Below, in pieces: positions 6,034-14,179 of a stretch of 14,179 bases of DNA. How positions within the stretch are numbered: position 1 is the first letter of the stretch; each line of letters starts with the position of its first letter. The position numbers were made by a program, and so were the translations under genes. The stretch lies in the NCBI GenBank assembly GCA_009926645.1, contig RFOO01000008.1:1-14179 (forward strand), written 5' to 3'. The notes beneath the pieces were generated by a model. The model did no database searches. It was not told the DNA's origin and saw only the letters and a program-made list of their open reading frames with translations. The stretch comes from a bacterium (GTDB taxonomy: Bacteria; Verrucomicrobiota; Verrucomicrobiia; Opitutales; UBA953).

Positions 6034-6972
6034 TTAAGCACGCGGGTGAGCTTTACGGTGAACTTCACGTAATTTGGCAATCGTGAGATGAGTATAGATT
6101 TGGGTCGTGGAAAGAGAGGCGTGACCTAACTGTTCCTGAACTAATCGCAAATCAGCCCCATTTGAAAGCAAATGAGTCGCACAAGCGTGACGCAACTTGT
6201 GCGGAGTTAAATCCGCCGGCAAACCCGCTTGGATTAGTTTCTTTTTTAACATCAATTGCACCGATCGAGGATGCATCGACTTACCACGAGAGGTTAAAAG
6301 CAAGGGCTCTCCTCGAACAGGTTGACCACGTAAAGCGAGGTAAGATTTAACGGCCGCGACCGCGGATTCGCCAACAGGAATGACTCTTTCCTTGGACCCT
6401 TTGCCTAAAACTTTAACTAAACCTGATTTTAAATCTAAATCACCACTCTTGATTCCACAGAGTTCAGAAACCCGCAAACCACCTCCATACAGTAATTCTA
6501 AAATCGCTTGATTACGAGCCCGACTCAGGGGGCTTTCATCCTTCTCGGGAGTCGCCTCTAAAAGAGCCTCGGCTTGATTTTCTGTTAAAAATTTAGGTAA
6601 AGATTTCGGTAATTTAGGTAAGACCAAACCAGCTGCAGGTGTGGATTGAATGTCTCCACGTTCACGCAAATCTGTTAAAAACGAACGCAACGCAGATACT
6701 TGATTATGCAGAGACCGGCGATGATGCGTCGATTGTCGCTCAATCACAAAGTCTCTCAAATGACGCGCGGTTAATTGCGACCAATCACCCTCCCACCCTC
6801 CTTGAGACTTCATCCATAAAGCAAAACCCTTGAGTGCACGGACATAAGTTTGGCAGGTACGTGCCGACAAGCGATGACCCGCTAATTGACGAGATAAATA
6901 ATCTGAAACCCGTTTTGCCCCAGGCCAGTTCGCGGACGCCCCGTCGACAATCTGGACGGGACGTTTTCTCAC
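6034..6972 (-). CDS. xerC: Xer-type tyrosine recombinase (XerC/XerD)
   Basis: This is a 312-residue protein. The N-terminal SAM-like core-binding domain (about 22-105) has the Xer pattern (SARTCQTYVRALKGFALW). The catalytic domain (about 125-305) carries every active-site residue: Arg167 in GGGLRVSEL, Lys191 in LGKGSKERVIPV, His258 and Arg261 in PHKLRHACATH, His284 in LGHASLSTT, and Tyr293 in IYTHL. Length and architecture are those of the chromosomal XerC/XerD that resolve chromosome dimers at dif. Phage or transposon integrases are usually more divergent, and nothing mobile surrounds it. XerC versus XerD cannot be settled here. The GTG start overlaps the queF stop codon (GTGA), implying translational coupling. 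Confidence 0.92.
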   Translation of the reverse strand: MRKRPVQIVDGASANWPGAKRVSDYLSRQLAGHRLSARTCQTYVRALKGFALWMKSQGGWEGDWSQLTARHLRDFVIERQSTHHRRSLHNQVSALRSFLTDLRERGDIQSTPAAGLVLPKLPKSLPKFLTENQAEALLEATPEKDESPLSRARNQAILELLYGGGLRVSELCGIKSGDLDLKSGLVKVLGKGSKERVIPVGESAVAAVKSYLALRGQPVRGEPLLLTSRGKSMHPRSVQLMLKKKLIQAGLPADLTPHKLRHACATHLLSNGADLRLVQEQLGHASLSTTQIYTHLTIAKLREVHRKAHPRA

Positions 6973-7382
6973 GACTGTGGCTTTTTGCCGTATTCAGCTC
7001 GTACCGTTATGGCAATTCCACCACGAACACCAAAAGCTCCAGTCACTTGACACCAAACTGGATCAAGCGCTGCCACCAAATCATCCAAAATCTTATTCGT
7101 TAAGTGCTCGTGGAAGACTCCTTGTTGACGGTAACTCCAAAAATAAAGTTTTAGCGATTTTGATTCAACAATGCGAGGCCCTGGAACATAGTTAATCGTA
7201 ATTTTAGCAAAATCAGGCTGCCCCGTAGCAGGACAGAGACAGGTGAATTCTTCCGTACTTAACTCGACAAAATAATTTCGACCCAAGTTGCGATTGGGAA
7301 ATGTTTCCAGGGTTTGCTGAGGCTTATTCTGGGTATTTCCAAGATGGGATAGTCCTTGTAGATCTTTTGGCTGCGTGGTCAT
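6969..7382 (-). CDS. queF: NADPH-dependent 7-cyano-7-deazaguanine reductase
   Basis: This 137-residue, unimodular QueF is counted from ATG 7382 (MTTQPKDLQGLSHLGNTQ). It reduces preQ0 to preQ1 with NADPH in the queuosine pathway that modifies tRNA wobble positions. The catalytic cysteine lies in CLCPATGQPDFAKI (Cys50, with Asp57). The substrate motif ESKSLKLYFWSY is at 73-84, and FHEH at 90-93 provides the conserved His-Glu. Start codons further upstream (ATG 7400, TTG 7409) are in frame. They would add MVSLLT-type residues that family members lack, so 7382 is preferred. It heads the minus-strand cluster, overlaps the recombinase gene by 4 bases and diverges from dxr. Confidence 0.95.
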   Translation of the reverse strand: MTTQPKDLQGLSHLGNTQNKPQQTLETFPNRNLGRNYFVELSTEEFTCLCPATGQPDFAKITINYVPGPRIVESKSLKLYFWSYRQQGVFHEHLTNKILDDLVAALDPVWCQVTGAFGVRGGIAITVRAEYGKKPQS

Positions 7383-7504
7383 AGTGAGAAGGGAAACCAT
7401 CACGCCCAAAGAGACAAGCGGAGAAGCACAAAGCTTGGTAAGTTTGATGAAACCGGCTTGCCACGGAGATATCGCACGGTTGCCTCAAAATACAACCAGC
7501 ACGC
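7383..7504. other. Divergent queF/dxr intergenic region
   Basis: This 122-bp spacer separates two divergent transcription units and must contain promoters for both. I found no well-spaced sigma-70 pair. A CAAAAT hexamer (7486-7491) sits 13 bp before the dxr ATG, where a -10 for a very short leader would be, but it lacks a partner -35. No riboswitch-like structure was recognised upstream of queF, where a preQ1 aptamer might have been expected. Confidence 0.4.
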
Positions 7505-8671
7505 ATGGATATTAGGCCCATTGCCATCCTCGGAGCCACCGGCTCAATTGGTACAACCACCTTGGCCGTCGCCCGTGCTCATCCTTCCCGAATCAAGGTT
7601 GTGGGCTTAACCGCCAACTCAAATTGGCGCGAGTTAATCAGTTTGGTGAAAGAGTTTGAGGTTAAAACGATTGCTCTCGCCAATCCTCAAGCAGCGAAAA
7701 GCGCAAGGGAGTCAGGCGAATTTCCTGGGGTGCGTATTCTTGAAGGCATTGAAGGAATGACCGAAGTCGCCTGCTTACCCGAAGTGCAAACTGTTGTCTC
7801 AGCCGTGGTTGGTACTGCCGGCTTACAACCGACGATTGCTGCTCTCCGTCTTCAAAAAACAATCGCCCTCGCCAGTAAAGAACTTCTGGTGCTCGCAGGA
7901 AAGTTTGTCACCGCCACAGCCAAACAAGCAGGGGCGACCATCCTGCCTATCGACAGCGAACATAACGCCATACACCAGCTATTGCGCCACCGCCCCAGCC
8001 ACGAAGTCGCCCGACTCGTACTCACCGCCTCGGGAGGTGCTTTTCGAAATACACCTTTAAGCGATCTACCTAAAGTAACTCCAGCCCAAGCCTTACAGCA
8101 CCCAAGTTGGAACATGGGACCCAAGGTAACCATTGATTCGGCGACGATGGCCAATAAAGGATTGGAAATCATCGAAGCAGGTTGGCTCTTCAATATTCCT
8201 TCCGAACATATAGATGTCGTGGTGCACCCTCAAAGCATCATCCATTCGATGGTGACTCTCACCGATGGCAGTCTCAATGCACAGCTTTCCCCCCCTTCGA
8301 TGGTCTATCCCATTCAAGACTGCCTTCTCTACCCTCAACGCCTCCCCTGCCCCGCTCCCATTCTTGATTTAAACGAGGTAATCAAACTCGAAATGTCCCC
8401 ACCCGATTTGGATCGTTATCCCTGCTTACGAATCGCTCGACAAGCGGCGAAAACGGGCGGTACGGCCCCCGCTGTTTTTAACGCAGCTAACGAAATTGCC
8501 GTTGAGGCCTTTGTGGCAGGTAAACTTGCTTTTACAGGTATTGCCCCCCTTATTGAAAAAACTTTAAACCTTTGTTCTTCGCGTGAACCTTCCTCACTGG
8601 ATGATGTCTTAAGTGCCGATGCTGAAGCTCGGGCTATGGCTTCAAAACTAGCCCCAGGTTTCGCACGCTAA
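7505..8671 (+). CDS. dxr: 1-deoxy-D-xylulose 5-phosphate reductoisomerase
   Basis: This 388-residue enzyme is the first committed step of the MEP isoprenoid pathway. It rearranges and reduces DXP to MEP with NADPH and a divalent metal. The N-terminal Rossmann motif AILGATGSIGTTTL is at 7-20. ASKELLVLAG (123-132) and LPIDSEHNAIHQ (147-158) hold the active site, including metal ligands Asp150 and Glu152. The ASGGAF loop is at 175-180, and the acidic NKGLEIIEA segment (217-225) supplies the third ligand. Length is normal. The ATG at 7505 has no SD. rseP follows after only 7 bases, a pairing seen in many bacteria. Confidence 0.97.
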   Translation: MDIRPIAILGATGSIGTTTLAVARAHPSRIKVVGLTANSNWRELISLVKEFEVKTIALANPQAAKSARESGEFPGVRILEGIEGMTEVACLPEVQTVVSAVVGTAGLQPTIAALRLQKTIALASKELLVLAGKFVTATAKQAGATILPIDSEHNAIHQLLRHRPSHEVARLVLTASGGAFRNTPLSDLPKVTPAQALQHPSWNMGPKVTIDSATMANKGLEIIEAGWLFNIPSEHIDVVVHPQSIIHSMVTLTDGSLNAQLSPPSMVYPIQDCLLYPQRLPCPAPILDLNEVIKLEMSPPDLDRYPCLRIARQAAKTGGTAPAVFNAANEIAVEAFVAGKLAFTGIAPLIEKTLNLCSSREPSSLDDVLSADAEARAMASKLAPGFAR

Positions 8672-8678
8672 ACTTTTT

Positions 8679-10526
8679 ATGGAAAATAATTTACTCGGCG
8701 ACCTCGCCACCTCACTTCGAGGCATTTTACTTTTAGCCTTGTTCTTTGGCGGCTCAATTTTCGTACACGAATTAGGACACTTTTTGGCTGCGCGTCGTCG
8801 TGGTTTAAAAATCGAAAGATTCTCTATCGGCTTTGGTCCAAAAATCTTTGGTTGGACTGGTAAAGATGGAGTCGATTACCGCATCGCTTGGATACCCCTA
8901 GGCGGTTATGTAGCCCTCCCCCAAATGGGAGACTCTTCGGCCATCGAGGGAGAGACAGATGAAAAAGCTGAGAAACTGCCAGAGATTTCTTATGCCGATA
9001 AAATGATTGTCGCCGTCATGGGCGCCGTGTTTAACGTTATTTTTGCCTTTGGATTAGCCACCATTCTCTGGTTCACCGGCGTACCTGTGCCCGAAGGAAG
9101 CAATACAACAGTGATTGGTTACGTCCAAGAACAGGTCGTTACGAGTTCAGGTCAACTTTCCGAATTAGGCCTCGGGCAGAGCGCTCCCGGGCCTGCCTAT
9201 GTCGCTGGATTACGCTCGGGTGACGAAGTGTTAGCCGTTGATGATAAACCCGTAAAATCTTTTACGCAAATCAGTGAAGCGGTATTGCTGGGCAACGGTA
9301 AAAATGAACAAGGGGTTCGCACGTGTAAATTTACCATCCTAAGAGACGGTAAAAAAATAGAGATCACCCTTCAACCTGCCGTTGTAAAACTAAACGCCCA
9401 AAGCGGAGATAAAATCAGAGTGGCTGGGATTATGCCCCGCTCCAGCGTCATCGTTGATACTGTTTTACCCGACTCCCCAGCCGAAAAAGGAGGCCTGCGT
9501 CGCGGCGACCGCATTCTTTCACTCAACCAAAAGCCTATTCATAGTCTCACAGAGTTTTTGGAATTGATGCGTAAAGGAGGCGCCACCGAACACACTCTTG
9601 AAATCGAGCAAACGACTGGGCCAGAAAAAGGTTCGAAGCGCTGGGTAAAAGTTACTCCCAAAATCAGCCCTACCACCAACCCAGTTGGACAAATCCTTTA
9701 TGGAGATTATCAAAGCCAACATACGATTGTCGTGGTTCCTGTTACCCGCGATTTACTTTCGACCGACCCTAAAGCTGTCCGCGATCAGTTAATGATTCTG
9801 GGCATGCACCCTGAAGACGCTCAATTAAAAGAAATTCTCAAAACAGGAACCGTATTAGATAAAGTCGATGGACAAGAACTCTCAGTCCTCCGATCGCTCC
9901 AAGATTTAGAGAATGCGACCGGTGGCACGAAGCGCGATTTAACCTTCTACTGGAAACGAGCCAATGGTGAAACGGGTAACTTTGTCCTGAAAGACGCCGA
10001 GGTAAAACGAGTAAAACCTTTAGAGAGAGCCTTAATTGGTGCTCAGTTTTCCACCTCTCCCGAACTAACTCATCTCAACCCTCTGGAAACATGCTCGCAT
10101 ATTATCCAGCAAACTTTCACTACCCTCAGCCGTTTGTTTGACCGCAATTCCGATATCAAAGTCAACCAACTGGCCTCCGTCATTTCGATTAGCAAAACCT
10201 ACTACAACATTTCCGACGACCTGCGTCGCGTGCTCTGGTTCACCGTACTTATCAATCTCAACCTCGCCATCCTGAATCTGATGCCAATCCCTGTTCTAGA
10301 CGGTGGCCATATGCTCATCGCAACCATCGGTCGATTATCCAAGAAGGGACTGAACACCAAAGTCGTTACCGTGGTGCAATTTATCTGCATGGCACTCCTC
10401 TTCTCCCTTATGGCATACATCATTTTGAACGATGTTCGTCGCTGTTCTGGGGATAATGAATTACAGATTAAACAGCAAATTGTTGAGCGACACCTGCAAA
10501 AACCTGTGTTGTTCAACGAAAAGTAA
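8679..10526 (+). CDS. rseP: RseP-like site-2 intramembrane metalloprotease, enlarged
   Basis: This 615-residue M50 protease is about 165 residues longer than E. coli RseP. The zinc motif is HELGH (30-34) in the first membrane helix (about 14-34). The third ligand is Asp541 in NLMPIPVLDGGH (533-544). Further helices are predicted at about 106-133 and 563-582. Between them are PDZ1 (about 145-235, AYVAGLRSGDEVLAVDDKPV) and PDZ2 (about 248-330, SPAEKGGLRRGDRILSLNQKPI). A third, degenerate PDZ-like stretch (about 345-450) contains LKTGTVLDKVDGQELSVL. RseP proteases cut anti-sigma factors and leftover signal peptides within the inner membrane. All catalytic residues are present. The gene is closely coupled to dxr (7-bp gap), with ispG 60 bp downstream. 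Confidence 0.93.
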   Translation: MENNLLGDLATSLRGILLLALFFGGSIFVHELGHFLAARRRGLKIERFSIGFGPKIFGWTGKDGVDYRIAWIPLGGYVALPQMGDSSAIEGETDEKAEKLPEISYADKMIVAVMGAVFNVIFAFGLATILWFTGVPVPEGSNTTVIGYVQEQVVTSSGQLSELGLGQSAPGPAYVAGLRSGDEVLAVDDKPVKSFTQISEAVLLGNGKNEQGVRTCKFTILRDGKKIEITLQPAVVKLNAQSGDKIRVAGIMPRSSVIVDTVLPDSPAEKGGLRRGDRILSLNQKPIHSLTEFLELMRKGGATEHTLEIEQTTGPEKGSKRWVKVTPKISPTTNPVGQILYGDYQSQHTIVVVPVTRDLLSTDPKAVRDQLMILGMHPEDAQLKEILKTGTVLDKVDGQELSVLRSLQDLENATGGTKRDLTFYWKRANGETGNFVLKDAEVKRVKPLERALIGAQFSTSPELTHLNPLETCSHIIQQTFTTLSRLFDRNSDIKVNQLASVISISKTYYNISDDLRRVLWFTVLINLNLAILNLMPIPVLDGGHMLIATIGRLSKKGLNTKVVTVVQFICMALLFSLMAYIILNDVRRCSGDNELQIKQQIVERHLQKPVLFNEK

Positions 10527-10586
10527 AGTCAGAGGAATCTTGGTCAGAACGTTGACGAACAACCCGAAAACGGTTGTGATTAGATA

Positions 10587-12599
10587 ATGTCTGCAGACTA
10601 TTGTCCATCGCGCCATCACACGGTGCGCCGACTGACACGCGTGGTCAATGTCGGCCACGTTGGCGTTGGTGGCAATAATCCGATTCGCGTTCAGTCAATG
10701 ACCACGACCGATACGGAAGATGTCGCGGCGACCTTAGCCCAATGCATCAAACTTGCCGAAGCAGGCTGTGAAATCATCCGCATCACTGCCCCAAACAAAG
10801 CCGCGGCCGCGGCCTTAAAAAAGATTCACCAAGAGTTTCGTGCCGCCGGATTCCCCCAGCCCCTCGTGGCCGATATCCACTTCCTGCCACAAGCTGCCAT
10901 GGAAGCTATCGAGCATGTCGAAAAAGTGCGCATCAATCCCGGAAACTACGCGGACAAGAAAAAATTTGCGGTTCGTGAGTATACCGACTCGGCCTATGCC
11001 GAAGAACTCGACCGCCTCCACGAAGCCTTCACACCGTTAGTGCTCCGAGCCAAAGCCCTAGGTCGAGCACTACGTATTGGAACGAATCACGGTTCTCTCT
11101 CTGATCGTATCATGAATCGCTACGGCGACACTCCGCTGGGTATGGTTGAATCTGCCCTCGAGTTCGTCCGTATTGCCGAATCGCACGGCTTTAAGGACCT
11201 CGTACTCTCGATGAAATCATCCAATCCCAAAGTGATGATTGAGGCCTACCGTCTAGCGGCAGCGCGTATGGCTGAAAGCACGATGGACTACCCTTTGCAC
11301 TTGGGTGTTACAGAAGCGGGAGAAGGTGAAGATGCTCGAATTAAGTCTGCCATCGGTATCGGCTCACTCTTGGCCGATGGTCTCGGTGACACCATTCGCG
11401 TTTCTTTAACGGAAGACCCTTGGCACGAAATTCCAGTTTGCCGTGAACTGGTAGCCCGCGCTGATCGATTAGCGGAAAATGGAAAAAATTCTTCAATCCA
11501 TTATCCCCGAGATCCCGCCGACTCCTTTTCTTACAGTCGACGCCCTTCTACCCTTGTTCAGTTTTCCAACAAATGCCGGGCAGGGTCCAATGAACTCGTT
11601 CGAGTGGTGGTTCGCAGCACCATAGGACTAAAAGACTGGCAAGCGGCAGCGAAGGAAGTGCTCGATGCACACAACCAACAGCGTGAAGCTCGGGTTGAGG
11701 GGTTACTCGTCGACTTACCTTCTACCGAATCAATCAAGGACCTTTTATCACTGCGCAAAGCATTGGGTCAAACCGTCCCCGCCCTCTTCGTCCAAACCAC
11801 CATCCCTCTTTCTGATTTCCCCTTCATTGGCGAAGGTTCCAAAATCGTCGTGGTAAAATCATTTTCAGCTGGTGACGATATCGAGTTAAAAAATTGGGCC
11901 CATACTTGTGCCAAAAATCAAGCGATACTAGCGGCTGATGTCGAAGTTGTCGCTACCACTGCCTTAGCCAAAACCCTGGCCACACTTCCTCCCGAGAATC
12001 TGATTATTTCCACACAAAAACCGACCACTGGATTACACGCCATCGGCACTTATCGAGAAATCATCCGGATTTTACACGAGTCAAAGATAGACGCACCCGT
12101 GTGGATTCGAGCCACCGAAGCTAATGCCATTCTTCTCGATCAAGGATTTCAGTCGCGACTACTTGAAGCCTCTCTCTTTGCCGGAGGACTTTTGGTCGAT
12201 GGTTACGGTGATTTACTCTCCTGCGAAACACCAGCAACCACCGCCAAATCATTAACGCTGGGATATGATCTTTTGCAAGGGGCTCGATGTCGCCAAACCA
12301 AAACTGAATACGTTGCCTGCCCCTCCTGTGGCCGAACTCTTTTCGACATCCAATCAACCACACTTAAAATTAAAGAACGCACAGGACACCTCAAGTCTGT
12401 CACCATCGCCGTCATGGGATGCATTGTGAATGGACCTGGAGAAATGGCCGACGCTGATTTTGGCTATGTTGGGGGTGCACCAGGAAAAATTAACCTCTAT
12501 GTCGGCAAGACCCCGGTGAAATTCAATATCCCACAAGAAGAGGCTGTGGATCGGCTCGTGGATTTAATTAAAGAAAAAGGTAAATGGGAAGAGGCATAG
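10587..12599 (+). CDS. ispG: 4-hydroxy-3-methylbut-2-enyl diphosphate synthase, long form
   Basis: This 670-residue protein is far longer than the ~370-residue E. coli enzyme. It converts MEcPP to HMBPP, the penultimate MEP-pathway step, using a [4Fe-4S] cluster. The TIM barrel begins at about residue 12 (RVVNVGHVGVGG, PIRVQSMTTTDTED). It contains VADIHF, KVRINPGNY, RIGTNHGSLSDRIM and HLGVTEAGEGEDARIKS. Residues ~290-540 form the extra A* domain typical of plant, apicomplexan, chlamydial and Bacteroidota enzymes. The cluster-binding domain is at the C-terminus: Cys578 and Cys581 (CPSCGRT), Cys612 and Glu619 (GCIVNGPGE). All ligands are intact. No SD precedes ATG 10587. A possible 6-bp hairpin (10559-10564 with 10572-10577) lies just upstream. 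Confidence 0.97.
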   Translation: MSADYCPSRHHTVRRLTRVVNVGHVGVGGNNPIRVQSMTTTDTEDVAATLAQCIKLAEAGCEIIRITAPNKAAAAALKKIHQEFRAAGFPQPLVADIHFLPQAAMEAIEHVEKVRINPGNYADKKKFAVREYTDSAYAEELDRLHEAFTPLVLRAKALGRALRIGTNHGSLSDRIMNRYGDTPLGMVESALEFVRIAESHGFKDLVLSMKSSNPKVMIEAYRLAAARMAESTMDYPLHLGVTEAGEGEDARIKSAIGIGSLLADGLGDTIRVSLTEDPWHEIPVCRELVARADRLAENGKNSSIHYPRDPADSFSYSRRPSTLVQFSNKCRAGSNELVRVVVRSTIGLKDWQAAAKEVLDAHNQQREARVEGLLVDLPSTESIKDLLSLRKALGQTVPALFVQTTIPLSDFPFIGEGSKIVVVKSFSAGDDIELKNWAHTCAKNQAILAADVEVVATTALAKTLATLPPENLIISTQKPTTGLHAIGTYREIIRILHESKIDAPVWIRATEANAILLDQGFQSRLLEASLFAGGLLVDGYGDLLSCETPATTAKSLTLGYDLLQGARCRQTKTEYVACPSCGRTLFDIQSTTLKIKERTGHLKSVTIAVMGCIVNGPGEMADADFGYVGGAPGKINLYVGKTPVKFNIPQEEAVDRLVDLIKEKGKWEEA

Positions 12600-12636
12600 T
12601 GCTACTTGCCTCCGAGGGTTAAACTCCTCTAGTAGT

Positions 12637-12649
12637 TATAGTCCTTTCT
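12637..12649 (+). promoter_or_regulatory. -10-like element immediately before gpmI
   Basis: TATAGT (12637-12642, 5 of 6 consensus bases) is followed by seven bases (CCTTTCT) and then the gpmI ATG. A transcript from here would start at or next to the ATG. No good -35 lies 16-18 bp upstream, so the case rests on the -10 and the lack of any SD. Confidence 0.28.
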
Positions 12650-14179
12650 ATGAAACCTGTACTGCTCGTGATTCGTGATGGCTGGGGTGAAAATCATAAC
12701 CCTAAACATGACGCCTATAATGCCATCAAAGTGGCAAATATTCCCGTCTCACGAGATTTAACACAGCACTGGCCTCGAACTGAAATCTTAGCCCACGGAC
12801 TCGATGTCGGACTTCCCGTAGGCATTATGGGCAATTCAGAAGTCGGGCACCAAAATATTGGCGCAGGTCGAATTGTTGACCAAGAAATTGTACGTATCGA
12901 CAAAGGATTAACCAACCCCAAGGCGATGCGCGAAATCAAAGCCTTTCGTGGGCTAGTCGATAATGTGAAAGCAACCGGCGGATCTGTTCACCTGATGGGA
13001 CTTTGCTCCGAAGCAGGTGTTCACTCGACCCTACCCCATCTTTACGCTTTGCTTCGCTTACTCAAAGAAGAAGGCCTCTCCAAAGTTTTCGTCCACGCCT
13101 TTATGGATGGTCGAGATAGCCCACCAACCAGTGGCTTGGGCTATCTTAAACAGTGCGAAGCCGAGATGGCTAAAATCGGCGTCGGTAAAATCGCTAGCGT
13201 GTCGGGTCGCTTCTGGGCAATGGATCGCGACAACCGCTGGGAACGAGTCAAAACCGCTTACGACGCCTTAACTGGAGCCCCTGCACCAGAAGCAGATTCA
13301 GCCAGCGCTGCCGTTCAAGCCTACTACGATAAACCCACGGAGAGCTCCATGACGGGCGATGAGTTTGTCCCCGCAACTCGAATTCGTGGAACAGATTTCA
13401 TTAAAGACGGCGATTCCGTTTTGTTCTTTAACTTCCGAGGCGATCGTCCCCGCGAAATCACCCGTGCTTTTATCGATCCACAATTCAAAGGATTCGCTCG
13501 TCCACGTTTACTCAAATTATTTTATGCAACGTTGACGAATTACGAGAAGGGTCTCTGTCCCAATGTCATCTTTGATAAACCACCTAAGATGGTAAACATT
13601 CTTGGTGAGTGGGTAGCAAAACAAGGCATCAAACAATTCCGCACCGCTGAAACGGAGAAATTCCCTCACGTAACTTTCTTCTTCAACGATTATCGCGAGG
13701 AGCCTTTTGCTGGCGAAGAACGTGGCATGGCCCAAAGTCCCAAAGATGTTGCCACTTACGATCAAAAACCTGAAATGTCAGCGAGTCAGGTAACCGAAAT
13801 GGCTAAAGCTGCCATTCTTTCAGAAAACTATGGCTTAATCGTCGTTAACTACGCAAATCCCGACATGGTTGGTCATACGGGGTCACTCAAAGCCGTTTGT
13901 CAGGCCTGCGAAGCGGTCGATCAAGGACTCGGCATACTCCTTCAGGCCATCGATCAAGTCGGCGGCAAAGCCATCATTACAGCTGACCACGGTAATGCAG
14001 ACCAAATGTGGGAACCTGAGGAAAACTCACCCCACACTCGCCACACCCTCAACCCCGTCGAAGTCGTTGCCTACGGTAAGGATTGTCAAAAATTGAAGTT
14101 ACGTAACACGGGAAGATTGGCCGATATCGCCCCCACTCTCCTAGAACTCATGGGCCTTCCTAAACCCGTCGAAATGACG
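12650..14179 (+). CDS. gpmI: 2,3-bisphosphoglycerate-independent phosphoglycerate mutase, nearly complete
   Basis: An open frame of 510 codons runs from ATG 12650 to the end of the window with no stop. The family is usually about 510-515 residues, so only a few C-terminal residues should be missing. The enzyme interconverts 3- and 2-phosphoglycerate in glycolysis using two Mn2+ ions and a phosphoserine. VLLVIRDGWG (4-13) holds the first metal Asp10. GNSEVGH (61-67) contains the nucleophile Ser63. Also present are HAFMDGRDSPP, SGRFWAMDRDNRW, FFNFRGDRPRE, NYANPDMVGHTG, TADHGNAD and HTRHTLNPV, which cover the two metal sites and substrate pocket. It follows ispG by 50 bp, possibly with its own promoter. 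Confidence 0.97.
   Translation, partial: MKPVLLVIRDGWGENHNPKHDAYNAIKVANIPVSRDLTQHWPRTEILAHGLDVGLPVGIMGNSEVGHQNIGAGRIVDQEIVRIDKGLTNPKAMREIKAFRGLVDNVKATGGSVHLMGLCSEAGVHSTLPHLYALLRLLKEEGLSKVFVHAFMDGRDSPPTSGLGYLKQCEAEMAKIGVGKIASVSGRFWAMDRDNRWERVKTAYDALTGAPAPEADSASAAVQAYYDKPTESSMTGDEFVPATRIRGTDFIKDGDSVLFFNFRGDRPREITRAFIDPQFKGFARPRLLKLFYATLTNYEKGLCPNVIFDKPPKMVNILGEWVAKQGIKQFRTAETEKFPHVTFFFNDYREEPFAGEERGMAQSPKDVATYDQKPEMSASQVTEMAKAAILSENYGLIVVNYANPDMVGHTGSLKAVCQACEAVDQGLGILLQAIDQVGGKAIITADHGNADQMWEPEENSPHTRHTLNPVEVVAYGKDCQKLKLRNTGRLADIAPTLLELMGLPKPVEMT

Noticed and set aside
6034..6972. Tyrosine recombinase as a sign of an integrated element
   Set aside because: It has Xer length and domain layout, sits in a coupled housekeeping operon, and no attachment-site repeats, tRNA or phage genes are nearby.
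7383..7504. A preQ1 riboswitch upstream of queF
   Set aside because: No aptamer-like hairpin with an A-rich tail could be recognised in the short spacer on the minus strand.
12602..12635. CTACT...AGTAG and GAG...CTC complementarity between ispG and gpmI
   Set aside because: The arms are only five and three bases with large unpaired interiors and no T-tract, so it is too weak to call a terminator.

Overview
The window is a compact stretch of housekeeping chromosome, with no insertion sequence, prophage, CRISPR array, rRNA or tRNA that I could recognise. It most resembles a member of the Verrucomicrobiota/PVC group. That is an inference from the ~670-residue long form of IspG, a 32-residue bS22-like (AURKAIP1/COX24-type) basic protein, a GYF_2-domain membrane protein, and the complete lack of Shine-Dalgarno sequences in front of the genes. 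No rRNA is present to confirm it. A few other phyla, such as Bacteroidota, also have long IspG and weak SD usage.

Layout, left to right. Positions 1-161 (minus) hold the N-terminus of RNA polymerase sigma-54 (rpoN). Positions 293-1990 (plus) hold a GYF_2-domain, single-pass membrane protein of unknown function. Its stop codon abuts that of a secreted TolB-like beta-propeller protein read the other way (1991-3202, minus). Diverging from the latter is an Mrp/ApbC-type P-loop ATPase (3265-4353, plus), followed by a small uncharacterised protein (about 4408-4647, plus). A shared hairpin (4662-4695) separates this gene from a minus-strand group. In transcription order that group is queF (7382-6969), a Xer tyrosine recombinase (6972-6034), ispE (6028-5159), a bS22-like ribosomal protein (5104-5006) with its own intrinsic terminator, and rpmG encoding bL33 (4885-4715). 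Diverging from queF, a plus-strand run carries dxr, rseP, long-form ispG and gpmI. The window ends within the last residues of gpmI.

Functional links. dxr, ispE and ispG are three steps of the MEP (non-mevalonate) isoprenoid pathway on two divergent units about 1.5 kb apart. gpmI makes 2-phosphoglycerate in glycolysis, one step before the phosphoenolpyruvate and pyruvate that feed the pathway. rseP is the intramembrane site-2 protease commonly found beside dxr. queF serves queuosine synthesis (tRNA modification). The two small basic ribosomal proteins sit together. rpoN, Mrp and Xer are global housekeeping functions.

I did not find a clearly novel multi-gene system. The best leads are: an Mrp ATPase lacking the CxxC iron-sulfur motif; uniformly SD-less and possibly leaderless translation initiation; an rpmG leader resembling the 16S rRNA 3' tail; an RseP with an extra PDZ-like module; and the uncharacterised GYF membrane protein and small C-terminally conserved-looking protein.
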